NCBI GenBank assembly: GCA_004557185.1
Contig: SFEP01000043.1
Span: 1-25,413 of the forward strand
Length of the DNA stretch: 25,413 nucleotides
Direction of reading: 5' to 3'
Source of the DNA: Bacteroidales bacterium
GTDB lineage: Bacteria > Bacteroidota > Bacteroidia > Bacteroidales > Bacteroidaceae
Under the pieces are notes generated by a model, which made no database searches, was not told the origin of the DNA, and saw only the letters and a list, made by a program, of their open reading frames with translations. The position numbers were made by a program, and so were the translations under genes. Of the stretch, positions 1 to 7,051 are shown in pieces (the first letter of the stretch is position 1; the number at the start of each line of letters is the position of its first letter).

Positions 1-233
1 GGCTGACATGTCTATTGAATCAGTATAGCCCTCAACAGGCTGTCTACTGTTTCAGATAATGCAAGCAAAAAGTGTCTAGTAAAATCAGGAAAAGTCACTC
101 CTCCGCAGCCGTCCTCCCGTTCCTCCCACCCCGCCCGTTCGTTTCCCGCGGCCAAGGAAAACGAGCCAGCCCGCTGCCCGCCACGGCACGAAGGCAGCCC
201 GCCGCCACCATGCCTAACACACAATGCTTGCAG
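1..233. other. Left-edge intergenic segment, no gene recognised
   Basis: No convincing coding frame is seen here: the short open frames on both strands are low-complexity and rich in Pro, Arg, Gly and Ser. An imperfect inverted repeat at about 21-49 (CAGTA/TACTG plus AGCC/GGCT, with bulges) could be the terminator of a gene left of the window, but it is weak. Positions 110-215 are strongly C-rich on the plus strand, unlike the AT-rich gene that follows. Confidence 0.4.
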
Positions 234-351
234 AAAATCTCAAAAAGGTGTAGAATAGGGTGGGGCAAAAATCTCAAAAAGGTGTATATTTGCATCACCA
301 AAAATCTCAAAAAGGTGTAGAATATGGAGGGTCAAAAATCTCAAAAAGGTG
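234..351 (+). repeat. Four tandem 33-34 bp repeats in the leader of the ATPase gene
   Basis: The 17-base core AAAATCTCAAAAAGGTG occurs without a mismatch at 234-250, 268-284, 301-317 and 335-351, so the spacings are 34, 33 and 34 bases. The intervening bases vary but copies 1 and 3 are alike (TAGAATA followed by a G-rich stretch), while copy 2 carries TATATTTG, a match to the Bacteroidetes -7 box. Because the period is not a constant multiple of three and the last copy ends just before the preferred start codon, I read this as a regulatory leader and not as coding sequence. It could be an operator array for a regulator, or for the ATPase itself, or a slippage-prone tract. Confidence 0.85.
285..292 (+). 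promoter_or_regulatory. Candidate -7 box of the ATPase promoter
   Basis: TATATTTG fits the Bacteroidetes -7 consensus TAnnTTTG and lies inside repeat copy 2. No clear TTTG is present 19-21 bases upstream, so the -33 element is missing or replaced by the repeat core. Transcription from here would begin near 299 and leave a leader of about 65 bases that contains repeat copies 3 and 4. Confidence 0.5.
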
Positions 352-365
352 CGAATGGCTTTGTC

Positions 366-1715
366 ATGAGACGTAAAATATACCAGCAACTTCTTGATTG
401 GAAGGAAAAAAGGAACGGTGAGGTAGCACTGCTCATAGAGGGAGCGCGCCGCATTGGAAAGAGTTATATTGTCGAAGCGTTTGGCAAGAAAGAGTATAAG
501 TCATACCTTCTCATCGATTTCAATAAAGCTCCTGAAATGGTCAGAGAATGGTTTGATCTTTATTTGGAAGACCTTGACACGCTTTTCCTATACCTAAGTC
601 AGCACTACAAGGTGAGGCTCCATGAGCGCAATTCGCTCATCATCCTGGATGAGATACAACTGTGTCCCCGAGCAAGAGCAGCCATTAAGTTCCTGGTGGC
701 CGACGGAAGGTTTGACTACATTGAGACAGGCTCCTTGGTAAGCATCAAGAAAAACACACGGAGCATCGTGCTCCCCTCAGAAGAGCGTTCCATACAAATG
801 TACCCGATGGATTTTGAAGAGTTTCTTTGGGCTACAGGTAACGACATGCTGATGGACCTTATAAGGAAGATGTATGTCGAACGGAAACCGATGGGGCAGG
901 CCTTCCATCGCAAGGCCATGGATGCATTCCGTCTCTATATGATAGTGGGCGGAATGCCACAAGCCGTCAAGAAGTATGTCGACACCCAAGACTTTGATGC
1001 CGTAGATGCTGCAAAGCGCGACGTGCTGACAATCTACCGTAATGACATCTTTCATTATGCAGAGGATATAGCGGAAAAGGTCGTATCTATCTTCGACCAG
1101 ATTCCTTCCCAACTCTCCAAGCATGAAAAGAAATTCCGATTGTCCGCCCTGAAGCCCGGTGCTAAATATCGTGATTGGGACGATGCCTTCTTTTGGCTAA
1201 AGGATGCGAGCGTTGTCAACGTCTGCTACAATTCTACTGAACCGAACATCGGACTGAAGATGAATGAAGACCGCACGACCTTGAAGTGTTACATGAACGA
1301 TACAGGTTTGTTGCTCAGTCATGCTTTCGATGAGAAGGGCATCATGTCGGCTGAGATTTACCATAAACTGCTCTTTGGTAAATTGGAGGTGAACGAGGGC
1401 ATGCTCGTGGAAAATGTCGTAGCTCAAATGCTTACAGCCAGCGGAAACAAACTCTTTTTCTACAGCAAAGCGTCGGATGTTGCCGAAGAACGTATGGAAA
1501 TCGACTTTTTACTTCAAAAGAACAAAGTGACCAACCGCCACAATATTCATCCGATAGAAGTCAAAAGCGGCACAAACTACACGTTATCTTCCTTAAAGAA
1601 GTGTATGAAGAAATTTGGAGAGTATATGACTACTCCCACCGTGATTCATGCCGGTGATTTGAAAGTGGAGGATGGCATCACCTATCTTCCGCTCTATATG
1701 ACGCCCCTATTATAA
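366..1715 (+). CDS. AAA family ATPase with DUF4143 C-terminal domain
   Basis: Predicted 449-residue ATP-binding protein of the AAA_14/DUF4143 family common in Bacteroidetes. The Walker A motif GARRIGKS is at about residues 26-33 and the Walker B motif LIILDEIQ at 91-98. The C-terminal part contains an Ile-Asp-Phe-Leu strand (about 379-382) and Ile-Glu-Val-Lys (about 398-401), the pattern of the PD-(D/E)xK-like fold in DUF4143. The cellular role of the family is not established; links to toxin-like or mobile functions are speculative. I chose the ATG at 366 because family members start just before the RRKIYQ segment; an in-frame ATG at 324 would add 14 residues encoded by the last leader repeat. 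A sampled 60-base line is about 42% GC against about 68% in the lacZ region, which suggests acquisition by transfer. The gene stands alone between the repeats and a terminator. Confidence 0.88.
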   Translation: MRRKIYQQLLDWKEKRNGEVALLIEGARRIGKSYIVEAFGKKEYKSYLLIDFNKAPEMVREWFDLYLEDLDTLFLYLSQHYKVRLHERNSLIILDEIQLCPRARAAIKFLVADGRFDYIETGSLVSIKKNTRSIVLPSEERSIQMYPMDFEEFLWATGNDMLMDLIRKMYVERKPMGQAFHRKAMDAFRLYMIVGGMPQAVKKYVDTQDFDAVDAAKRDVLTIYRNDIFHYAEDIAEKVVSIFDQIPSQLSKHEKKFRLSALKPGAKYRDWDDAFFWLKDASVVNVCYNSTEPNIGLKMNEDRTTLKCYMNDTGLLLSHAFDEKGIMSAEIYHKLLFGKLEVNEGMLVENVVAQMLTASGNKLFFYSKASDVAEERMEIDFLLQKNKVTNRHNIHPIEVKSGTNYTLSSLKKCMKKFGEYMTTPTVIHAGDLKVEDGITYLPLYMTPLL

Positions 1716-1770
1716 GTACAAGAAAATCCATACACGCCGGAATGTGGCGGCCATTCCCCGAAAAAGGAAA

Positions 1771-1804
1771 ATCGCTAAATCCTTATCGACAAGGATTTAG
1801 CGAT
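1771..1804. terminator. Perfect 14-bp hairpin terminator shared by the ATPase gene and tRNA-Leu
   Basis: ATCGCTAAATCCTT (1771-1784) and its exact reverse complement (1791-1804) flank a 6-base loop. On the minus strand the hairpin is followed by a T-rich run (TTTTCCTTTTTC), so it is a good intrinsic terminator for the tRNA. On the plus strand it is followed by TTGTTGTTG, a weaker tail for the convergent ATPase gene. Confidence 0.8.
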
Positions 1805-1823
1805 TGTTGTTGAGTGAAACTCG

Positions 1824-1905
1824 TACCCAGAGCCGGGGTCGAACCGGCACGGGTTGCCCCACTGGTGTTTGAGACCAGCGCGTCTACCGATTCCGCCATC
1901 TGGGC
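1824..1905 (-). tRNA. tRNA-Leu (anticodon CAA)
   Basis: The minus strand folds into an 82-nt class II tRNA. The acceptor stem is GCCCAGA pairing with TCTGGGT (the terminal pair is G-U), followed by discriminator A73. The anticodon stem is CTGGT/ACCAG with loop CTCAAAC, which gives anticodon CAA reading UUG. A short variable arm (GGG/CCC) precedes the T arm GCCGG-TTCGACC-CCGGC. CCA is not encoded: the next bases are CGA. The A73 discriminator is as expected for leucine tRNAs. It has its own promoter (1941-1972) and terminator (1771-1804). Confidence 0.96.
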
Positions 1906-1940
1906 CTATGCTTCATGCGTTTTGTACGCAATAAGCGGTG

Positions 1941-1972
1941 CAAAGGTAAATGTAAAAATCATCTTGACCAAA
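1941..1972 (-). promoter_or_regulatory. Promoter of tRNA-Leu (TTTG-N20-TACCTTTG)
   Basis: On the minus strand TTTG (1969-1972) and TACCTTTG (1941-1948) are separated by exactly 20 bases, a full match to the Bacteroidetes primary sigma factor consensus. The predicted start is about 30 bases upstream of the mature tRNA 5' end. Confidence 0.8.
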
Positions 1973-2059
1973 ATTTCACGTCCTTATTTTGCGGGAGGAG
2001 GCAAAGATGCAGCGGGGAGGAGGCGGAGAAACGGCTGCACTTGGGGGCATCCGTTTGCT

Positions 2060-2328
2060 CCATAAAGGTGGCACACGGGTTGGCAGGGGCATTTGCCTTA
2101 AATAAAGATGGTAACGAGGAATAGCGGCTTTTCCCTTAAATAAGGTGGCACTCGTGTTGGCGCCGGCTTGTACCTTAAATAAGTGGGCACTCGTGTTGTC
2201 GCCGGCATTTACCTTTAATAAGGAAGCATGAGGGCTGGCGGGAGCATATACCATAAATAAGGAGGCGCCTGGGCTGGCGGGGAGATTTACCTTAACAAAA
2301 AGGACGCGCCCGGGGTGGGTGCGTCCTT
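2060..2328. repeat. Degenerate 39-bp tandem repeat array, seven units
   Basis: Units start with a CCTTAAATAAGG-like anchor at 2060, 2096, 2134, 2173, 2212, 2251 and 2290. The spacings are 36 and 38, then 39 four times. The best conserved pair (2134 and 2173) shares GGCACTCGTGTTG and GCCGGC. Read on the minus strand in one frame, the 39-bp units at about 2135-2300 encode 13-residue repeats of the type [AS]-x-L-F-K-V-x-A-G-x-N-T-S. That frame has no convincing start and drifts out of register in the older units near 2130. The last unit merges into a hairpin terminator. This region fills the gap between the tRNA promoter and the lacZ terminator; no ordinary gene is seen there. Confidence 0.8.
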
Positions 2329-2330
2329 TT
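2297..2330. terminator. Strong bidirectional intrinsic terminator at the end of lacZ
   Basis: GGACGCGCCC (2302-2311) pairs with GGGTGCGTCC (2317-2326) around a 5-base loop. An A-run at 2297-2301 and a T-run at 2327-2330 extend the stem and supply the poly-U tail on either strand. It lies 60 bases beyond the lacZ stop codon, on the side where minus-strand transcription would end. Confidence 0.85.
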
Positions 2331-2390
2331 GCTGGTTGGTGTAGCCTCGCACGGAGCGTGAAGCGTGTTAAGGTTGTGCGGGCTGTGGTA

Positions 2391-5300
2391 TTACTCGGCT
2401 ATGAGGCTGAACTCGGCGCCCGAGGCGAAGTCCTGTCCGTTCTGCTCGTTGAGGGCACGGAAGCGGATGTAGCGTGCCTTGACGGGCTTGGCAAACATGA
2501 CGCGCTTGAGGTTGCCGTCGTTGCTGAAGGTGCCTTTGCAGATGGGTTCGCCCCACTGCTTGCCGTCTTTGCTTACGTAGATTTCGTAGTCCTTCACACG
2601 GCCGTTGCCGCCGCTCTGACGGGGCTGCATGGTGAAGCCCTTCATGAGTTTTTCCTCGGCAGCGTCGAAGTCAATCCAGTGCGGATATTTGGCCAGGGTG
2701 ATGGAGTACATGGTGTGCCAGATGGTGGCGGGGTCGCCGTCGACAAGGTGTTTGGCCGATCCTTCGCCCGGCTCCTCGCTGGAGGCGAAGACTACCTCGA
2801 GGGGCACGCTCTCAATTTTGTCGTAGGTCATGGCTACGCTGAGCGAGGGGTTCTCCTTGTACCATGCCTTCACGGTGCCGCCTGCGCGGAGGTCGATGGG
2901 CTGGGTGTAGGGCACGGGCTTCTTGGCGCCGTTGATGGTGTAGAGGATGGTACGTCCCTTGGCGGGGGTGCTGAGGGTCACCTTACCCGTACGGCTGTGC
3001 TCGATGCTGATGGGCTGCTCGCCGCTGGGGCTTACCTTGACGGCCTTGGCCAGGGGTGCGGTCTTGGCGCATACAGGGCGGATGATGAAGCCGAAGTTGT
3101 AGTTGGTGCTCATGGCGCGGTCAGGCCCGAGGGGGCCACCCTGTCCGCAGCTTGCGCCGCCGAGTCCCGTCACCTTAGCGTCGAGGTGCAGGTGCGTGCC
3201 GCTGCTCTTGGGCAACTGGTGGGGGTGTGCCGCCAGCGTGAGTTCCTGCTGGCTCCAGGGCAGTGCGCTGGCCGACATGGTGCTGTCGGCTATGAAGGCC
3301 ACGCCGTTGCCGTCCAGGTTGGTGAGGGCGCACCAGCGCACCTCTTCGCGGTTACCCTGTGCCTGGGGCTTGGGCAGCATGATGCCCTGTTCGGCCACGG
3401 TGGAGGCGTGGTGTTCAATGAACTGGCCGGTTTTGCGGTCGTTGTAGTTGTTGACGGGGCCGCGGCCGTAGTAGTCGTAGCGGCTGAACTCGGCGGGCAG
3501 TTCGAGGGCGTAGCCAATGCGGGGCAGCACGATGTTCTGACGGTTGGCCGAGATGGCGCTCTGCAGTTCGATGCTGCCGTCGGGATAGATGGTGTAGACC
3601 TGGTTGGTGGTAAACTTGAGGTCGTCGGGCGTGAGGTTGCGCTGGTCTACGTCGAAGCGGTAGGTGCTTTCGGGGGTGCGGTCGCCGTTGCCGTAGGTTT
3701 GGCGCGAACCCTTGGGGGCCTGGCTCTCTACGGTGAAGGAGAGTTGCACGGAGCCGTCCTTCTTGGTCACGAGTGCGTGGCTGAGGGCTTTGTGCTGCAG
3801 GTTGTAGAGTCCGTACTGGAACCATGCGTTGGGATAGCCTATGCCGGCGTCGTTGTCGGTGGGTGCACGGTAGGCGTCGAGCTTGGGTCCGTGTCCTTCG
3901 GCAATGATGGTGCGTCCGCCATAGCTCAGGGCGCTGAGCGAGCCTGTGGCCTTGTCGAAGCGTGCGCTGAAGCCTTTGCCGCTGAGGGTGATGCCGGCTG
4001 CCTCATCCTTCACGCCGATGCGTTCGTCGGCCTTGGCCACCTGAGCCATGGCCGGTGCGGCCTGTGTGGCGGTGCGCACAAGGAGTTGTTCCTCCATCTG
4101 CACAAAGCCCTTGTCGGCCCAAGGCATGTCGTTGGCGAGTTTGAACTGCACCTTCACGAAGTATTCGCTCTGCGGGTCGAGAGCGTTGAAGTCGTAGTCG
4201 AGGCGGTAACGTTGCCGTTCGCGCGGTCCTACGATGTTGCGCGGTCCTTGCAGGTAGCGGTCGGCCAGCACGCATTCGCCATCCTTCCAGAGCGACCAGG
4301 TGATGACGTAGTCGGTGAGTGGCGCGAAATAGTTTTTGTTGAAAATCTCGATGAGTCCCTGCGTGAGGTCAACGGCCTTGACGCCCACGTTCTGGTACAC
4401 CTTTTTCACTTCATAGTACTGCGCCTTGGGGGCGAGGTCGGGACACATGATGCCGTTCATGCAGAACATGCCGTCGTTCGGCTTGTTCACCGGTGCGAAG
4501 TCGCCGCCGTAGCCCATGTATCGCTTTCCGCCGTTGATGCCGTAGAGGGCCTGGTCTACCCAGTCCCAAATGGCACCGCCCATAAAGAAGTTGGTGCTCT
4601 CTATGGCTTCCCAGTAGTCCACCAGGTTGCCCACGGCGTTACCCATGGAGTGTGCGTACTCTGAAATGTGGTAGGGATACTTGATGCCGTAGTTGCCCTT
4701 TACAGCGCCGCGCACCCAGTCGACCGAGGGATACTGGTTGGAGCCCATGTCGACGATGTCGTTGTTGCGTTCATACTGCACGGGGCGTGTGGTGTCGAAA
4801 GCCTTGATGGCGTTGTAGGCTTCCACAAAGTTCTGGCCCGGTCCGGCCTCGTTGCCCAAGCTCCATATCACGATGGAGGGGTGGTTCACGTGAGCGTAGA
4901 CCATCTCCATGTTGCGTGCCACGTGAGCATTCTTAAACTCCGGCACATGCGAGAGTGATGCCTCGCCGTAGTAGTACTCGTGGCTCTCGATGTTGGCCTC
5001 GAGTTGCGCACGTGGTTGATGTTGCCTCGCTTCATGAGGAACACTTCCTTCTCCATCTGCTCGCGGCTCACGGTGTGTCCTGTGGCGAGGTTGTTTTCAT
5101 GACGGTTGACGCCCTTCATCTTGATAGGCATGCCGTTGAGGTAGTAGTAGCGTCCGGCCAGTCGGAACTCGTCCTTCTCGGCGGGCGTGTCCTTGATTTC
5201 GATTTCGCGGAAGCCTACGATGGTCGAGAAGGTTTCCACCACCTGCCCCTTCTTGTCCTTGAGCTGTCCCACAAGGGTGTAGCGGTAGGGCTTCTCGGCG

Positions 5301-6388
5301 TTCCAGGGCTTCACCTTGTCGGCAGCGTCCAGGCACACCGAGGCCGTGCACTCAGCGCCCTTGGCCAGTTCGGCCACGTTCACGCTGGCCTGCACGCCCT
5401 CCACCAGGGCATTTTTGTCAGAGTAAAGTTCGTTGGCATAGAGGGCGTAGTCGATGGTGTACCCCTTGGCGGCCTTGGCGCTGAGGTTGCGCACGTCGGC
5501 GCTGATGTGGAGCGTAGCGTGCCGGTAGGCGTCGTCGTAGTCGGGTTTGGCCACGAGGTTGCGCACCTGCACCTGAGGCTTGGCCGTGAGGGCTACGCTG
5601 CGGAAGATGCCGGGCAGGCGGAACATGTCCTGACTCTCCAGGAAGGAGCCGTCGCTGTGGCGGTACACCTCCACGGCCACCATGTTCTCGCCGCTGGGGT
5701 TGAGGTAGGGCGTAATGTCGAACTCGGCCATGTTGCGCGAGTTCTTCGAGAAGCCCACGTACTTGCCGTTGACGTAGAGGTAGAAGAAGGAGTCGACGCC
5801 GTCGAACTGCAGGTACACCTGCTTGCCCTTCCAGCTGGCGGGCACGGTGAAGTTACGGCGATAGGAGCCCACTTCGTTGCGGTCCTTGTAGCTCTGCCAG
5901 TCCTTGCGCGGCTCGCGCATCACGCCGCCTTTCCAGTCGCCCACCTTCACCTGGTGCTGAAAGATGACGCGCTGGTTGCTGTAGAGGGGCAGACCGTACT
6001 TATAACTACCGTCGCTCTGCAAGCCTGCCATGTTCCAGCACATGGGCACCTGCACCTTGTCCCATCCCCTCACGTCGTAGTCGGTGCGGTAGAAGTCTTT
6101 GGGCCTATGGTCGGGGTCGGGGGCCCAATGAAAGAGCCACTCGCCGTCGAGCGTTTGCCAGAGCGAACTATTTTCGGGTAGCACGCGGCGCGCCTGCTCC
6201 ACGTTGCCGAAGGAGAAGAACCACGCATGCGGCTGCTGCTTGTTGTAGGCCAGGGAGTCGGGGCTCTGCCATTCCCATCCGCTGGGCGCGGCCATGTCGC
6301 CGTAGAAGAAGCCGCCGAGCGGTGCCTGCTGTGCCAATGCGGGCAGGGACAGCATGCCTGCCAGCAAGGTCAAGGTTGATTTGCGCAT
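2391..6388 (-). pseudogene. lacZ: Secreted GH2 beta-galactosidase, interrupted by a frameshifting internal deletion
   Basis: LacZ-type glycoside hydrolase family 2 enzyme that would cleave terminal beta-galactosides, predicted periplasmic or surface because of a signal peptide (residues 1 to about 19, ending ALAQ). The N-terminal frame runs 6388 to 4886 and holds the sugar-binding and Ig-like GH2 domains; the C-terminal frame is open from 5000 to 2391. The first frame has the HVRNS segment and the second resumes at EANIESHE. The roughly 21 residues that normally lie between them (SHYP...YGLYVVDEAN in E. coli LacZ) are absent and the frame shifts. The acid/base Glu in SLGNEAG (about 4850) and nucleophile Glu in ISEYAH (about 4661) remain. 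After the catalytic and Bgal_small_N-like domains come a chitobiase C-terminal-like segment and a final F5/8 type C (discoidin-like) domain, for about 1350 residues if intact. Without the bridging segment, including the substrate-site His, activity is unlikely. An assembly error is possible. Confidence 0.88.
4998..5003 (-). other. Deletion junction in lacZ
   Basis: On the minus strand the codons for HVRNS end in GCAACTC and are joined directly to GAGGCCAACATC, which begins the EANIE segment in another frame. The junction creates the palindrome CTCGAG. By comparison with the LacZ family about 64 bases are missing (64 is not a multiple of three, consistent with the shift). No duplication or insertion remnant is visible at the join. 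Confidence 0.75.
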
Positions 6389-6519
6389 AAACGGTATGAT
6401 TTTTTTTGGTATTAGATGTGGCTGTGGTATAGCATGCTGACTCCCCCTTCCGCTCCTAAGGGTGCGGGGTGCGGGGCGGGGGTGGCGGCCTTTGCGGCGG
6501 GCACACCATGCAGCGGTAG

Positions 6520-6527
6520 CAAAGGTA
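6520..6527 (-). promoter_or_regulatory. Candidate -7 box upstream of lacZ
   Basis: The minus strand reads TACCTTTG, a match to TAnnTTTG. The -33 position has no TTTG, so a regulator may be needed. It would give a leader of roughly 125 bases before the lacZ ATG at 6388. Confidence 0.4.
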
Positions 6528-6739
6528 AGGTAAAATGCTTACATTCACCTCATCTTTCTTTCACATTCTTTGCAGCGGCTGCAATATTCCGGCCGACACG
6601 CCATGTGGCCAACTGTCGCACAAGGCCCACACCCTTACCCCTTGGCGGCCTGTGCTTGCTGCCGTGTGGCAGGCTCGGCCCTGCCCTTGCTGCAAGCAAC
6701 CCACGATGCGGCCAGGCACGCACCCGCCCTGCCGACACG

Positions 6740-6842
6740 AGATGCTACGTAAAAAATATCACGTCGTACGTAAAAAAAATCACGTCGTACGTAAAATTTT
6801 TTACGTAGCATCTATTTTCGACGGGGCGGCGGGCCGTGAAAG
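6740..6842. repeat. Palindromic intergenic element, copy 1, with conserved tail
   Basis: Perfect 18-bp inverted arms AGATGCTACGTAAAAAAT (6740-6757) and ATTTTTTACGTAGCATCT (6796-6813) enclose a 38-base spacer holding two direct copies of TCACGTCGTACGTAAA. The GC-rich tail TTTTCG...GGGCGGCGGG...CGTGAAA (6815-6841) follows. The same arrangement, same orientation and same spacer length recurs at 25216-25318. The element is non-coding as far as can be seen; it resembles a MITE-like or REP-like sequence, or a conserved structured RNA or DNA site. Confidence 0.85.
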
Positions 6843-6869
6843 CGGGGCGCGGGCCGATAAAAAAAAGAT

Positions 6870-6914
6870 GCCGTGGAAGAAACTTACCACGGCGGGGTAG
6901 GTTTCTTCCACGGC
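6870..6914 (-). terminator. Intrinsic terminator downstream of the hydrolase gene
   Basis: GCCGTGGAAGAAAC (6870-6883) and GTTTCTTCCACGGC (6901-6914) are exact reverse complements (14 bp) with a 17-base loop. On the minus strand the hairpin is followed by ATC and eight T residues (6859-6866 on the plus strand), so it should end transcription coming from the hydrolase gene, about 140 bases after its stop codon. Confidence 0.75.
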
Positions 6915-6940
6915 GGGGTAAGTTTTTCCCACGGCGGCTT
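6887..6940. repeat. 21-bp tandem triplet repeat, CCACGGCGGGGTA core
   Basis: The core begins at 6887, 6908 and 6929 (the third copy diverges after CCACGGCGG), an exact 21-base period. Because an inverted copy of the same motif lies at 6870-6876, both strands can be read as seven-residue repeats of the Leu-Pro-Arg-Arg-Gly-Arg/Lys-Phe kind, without a credible start. It overlaps the loop and right arm of the terminator. Confidence 0.7.
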
Positions 6941-7051
6941 GTTGACGCCTCCTGCGCCCTGCCGGGAACAGGTGGCATGGTGAGGAAAGGGCGGGGGAGG
7001 GTGAACCCTTTTCATGGGTAACGATGTGGGTGCGGGCGGCGGGCTGGAGCG

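Larger units (their letters stand above)
6389..7051. other. 663-bp intergenic region made of repeats and regulatory sites
   Basis: No gene is recognised. From left to right it holds the lacZ leader and a candidate -7 box (6520-6527), a GC-rich stretch without visible structure (about 6560-6735), a palindromic element (6740-6813), its conserved tail (to 6842), a hairpin terminator (6870-6914) overlapping a 21-bp triplet repeat, and an unremarkable stretch up to the end of the hydrolase gene. The short open frames across it are repeat-derived (Arg-Arg-Gly-Lys/Arg-Phe-Leu-Pro and Tyr-Asp-Val-Ile-Phe-Phe-Thr) and are not supported as genes. Confidence 0.6.

Noticed and set aside
1824..1905. Integration site of a phage or island at the tRNA-Leu gene
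   Set aside because: No integrase is present and no direct repeat of the tRNA 3' end was noticed within the window.
2060..2328. CRISPR array
   Set aside because: The units are contiguous and similar throughout, without unique spacers, and no cas gene is nearby.
2319..4664. 781-codon open frame on the plus strand
   Set aside because: It lies exactly opposite lacZ. Its translation is dominated by Val, Ala, Gly and His with no recognisable domain, as expected when a GC-rich gene with strong third-position bias is read on the other strand.
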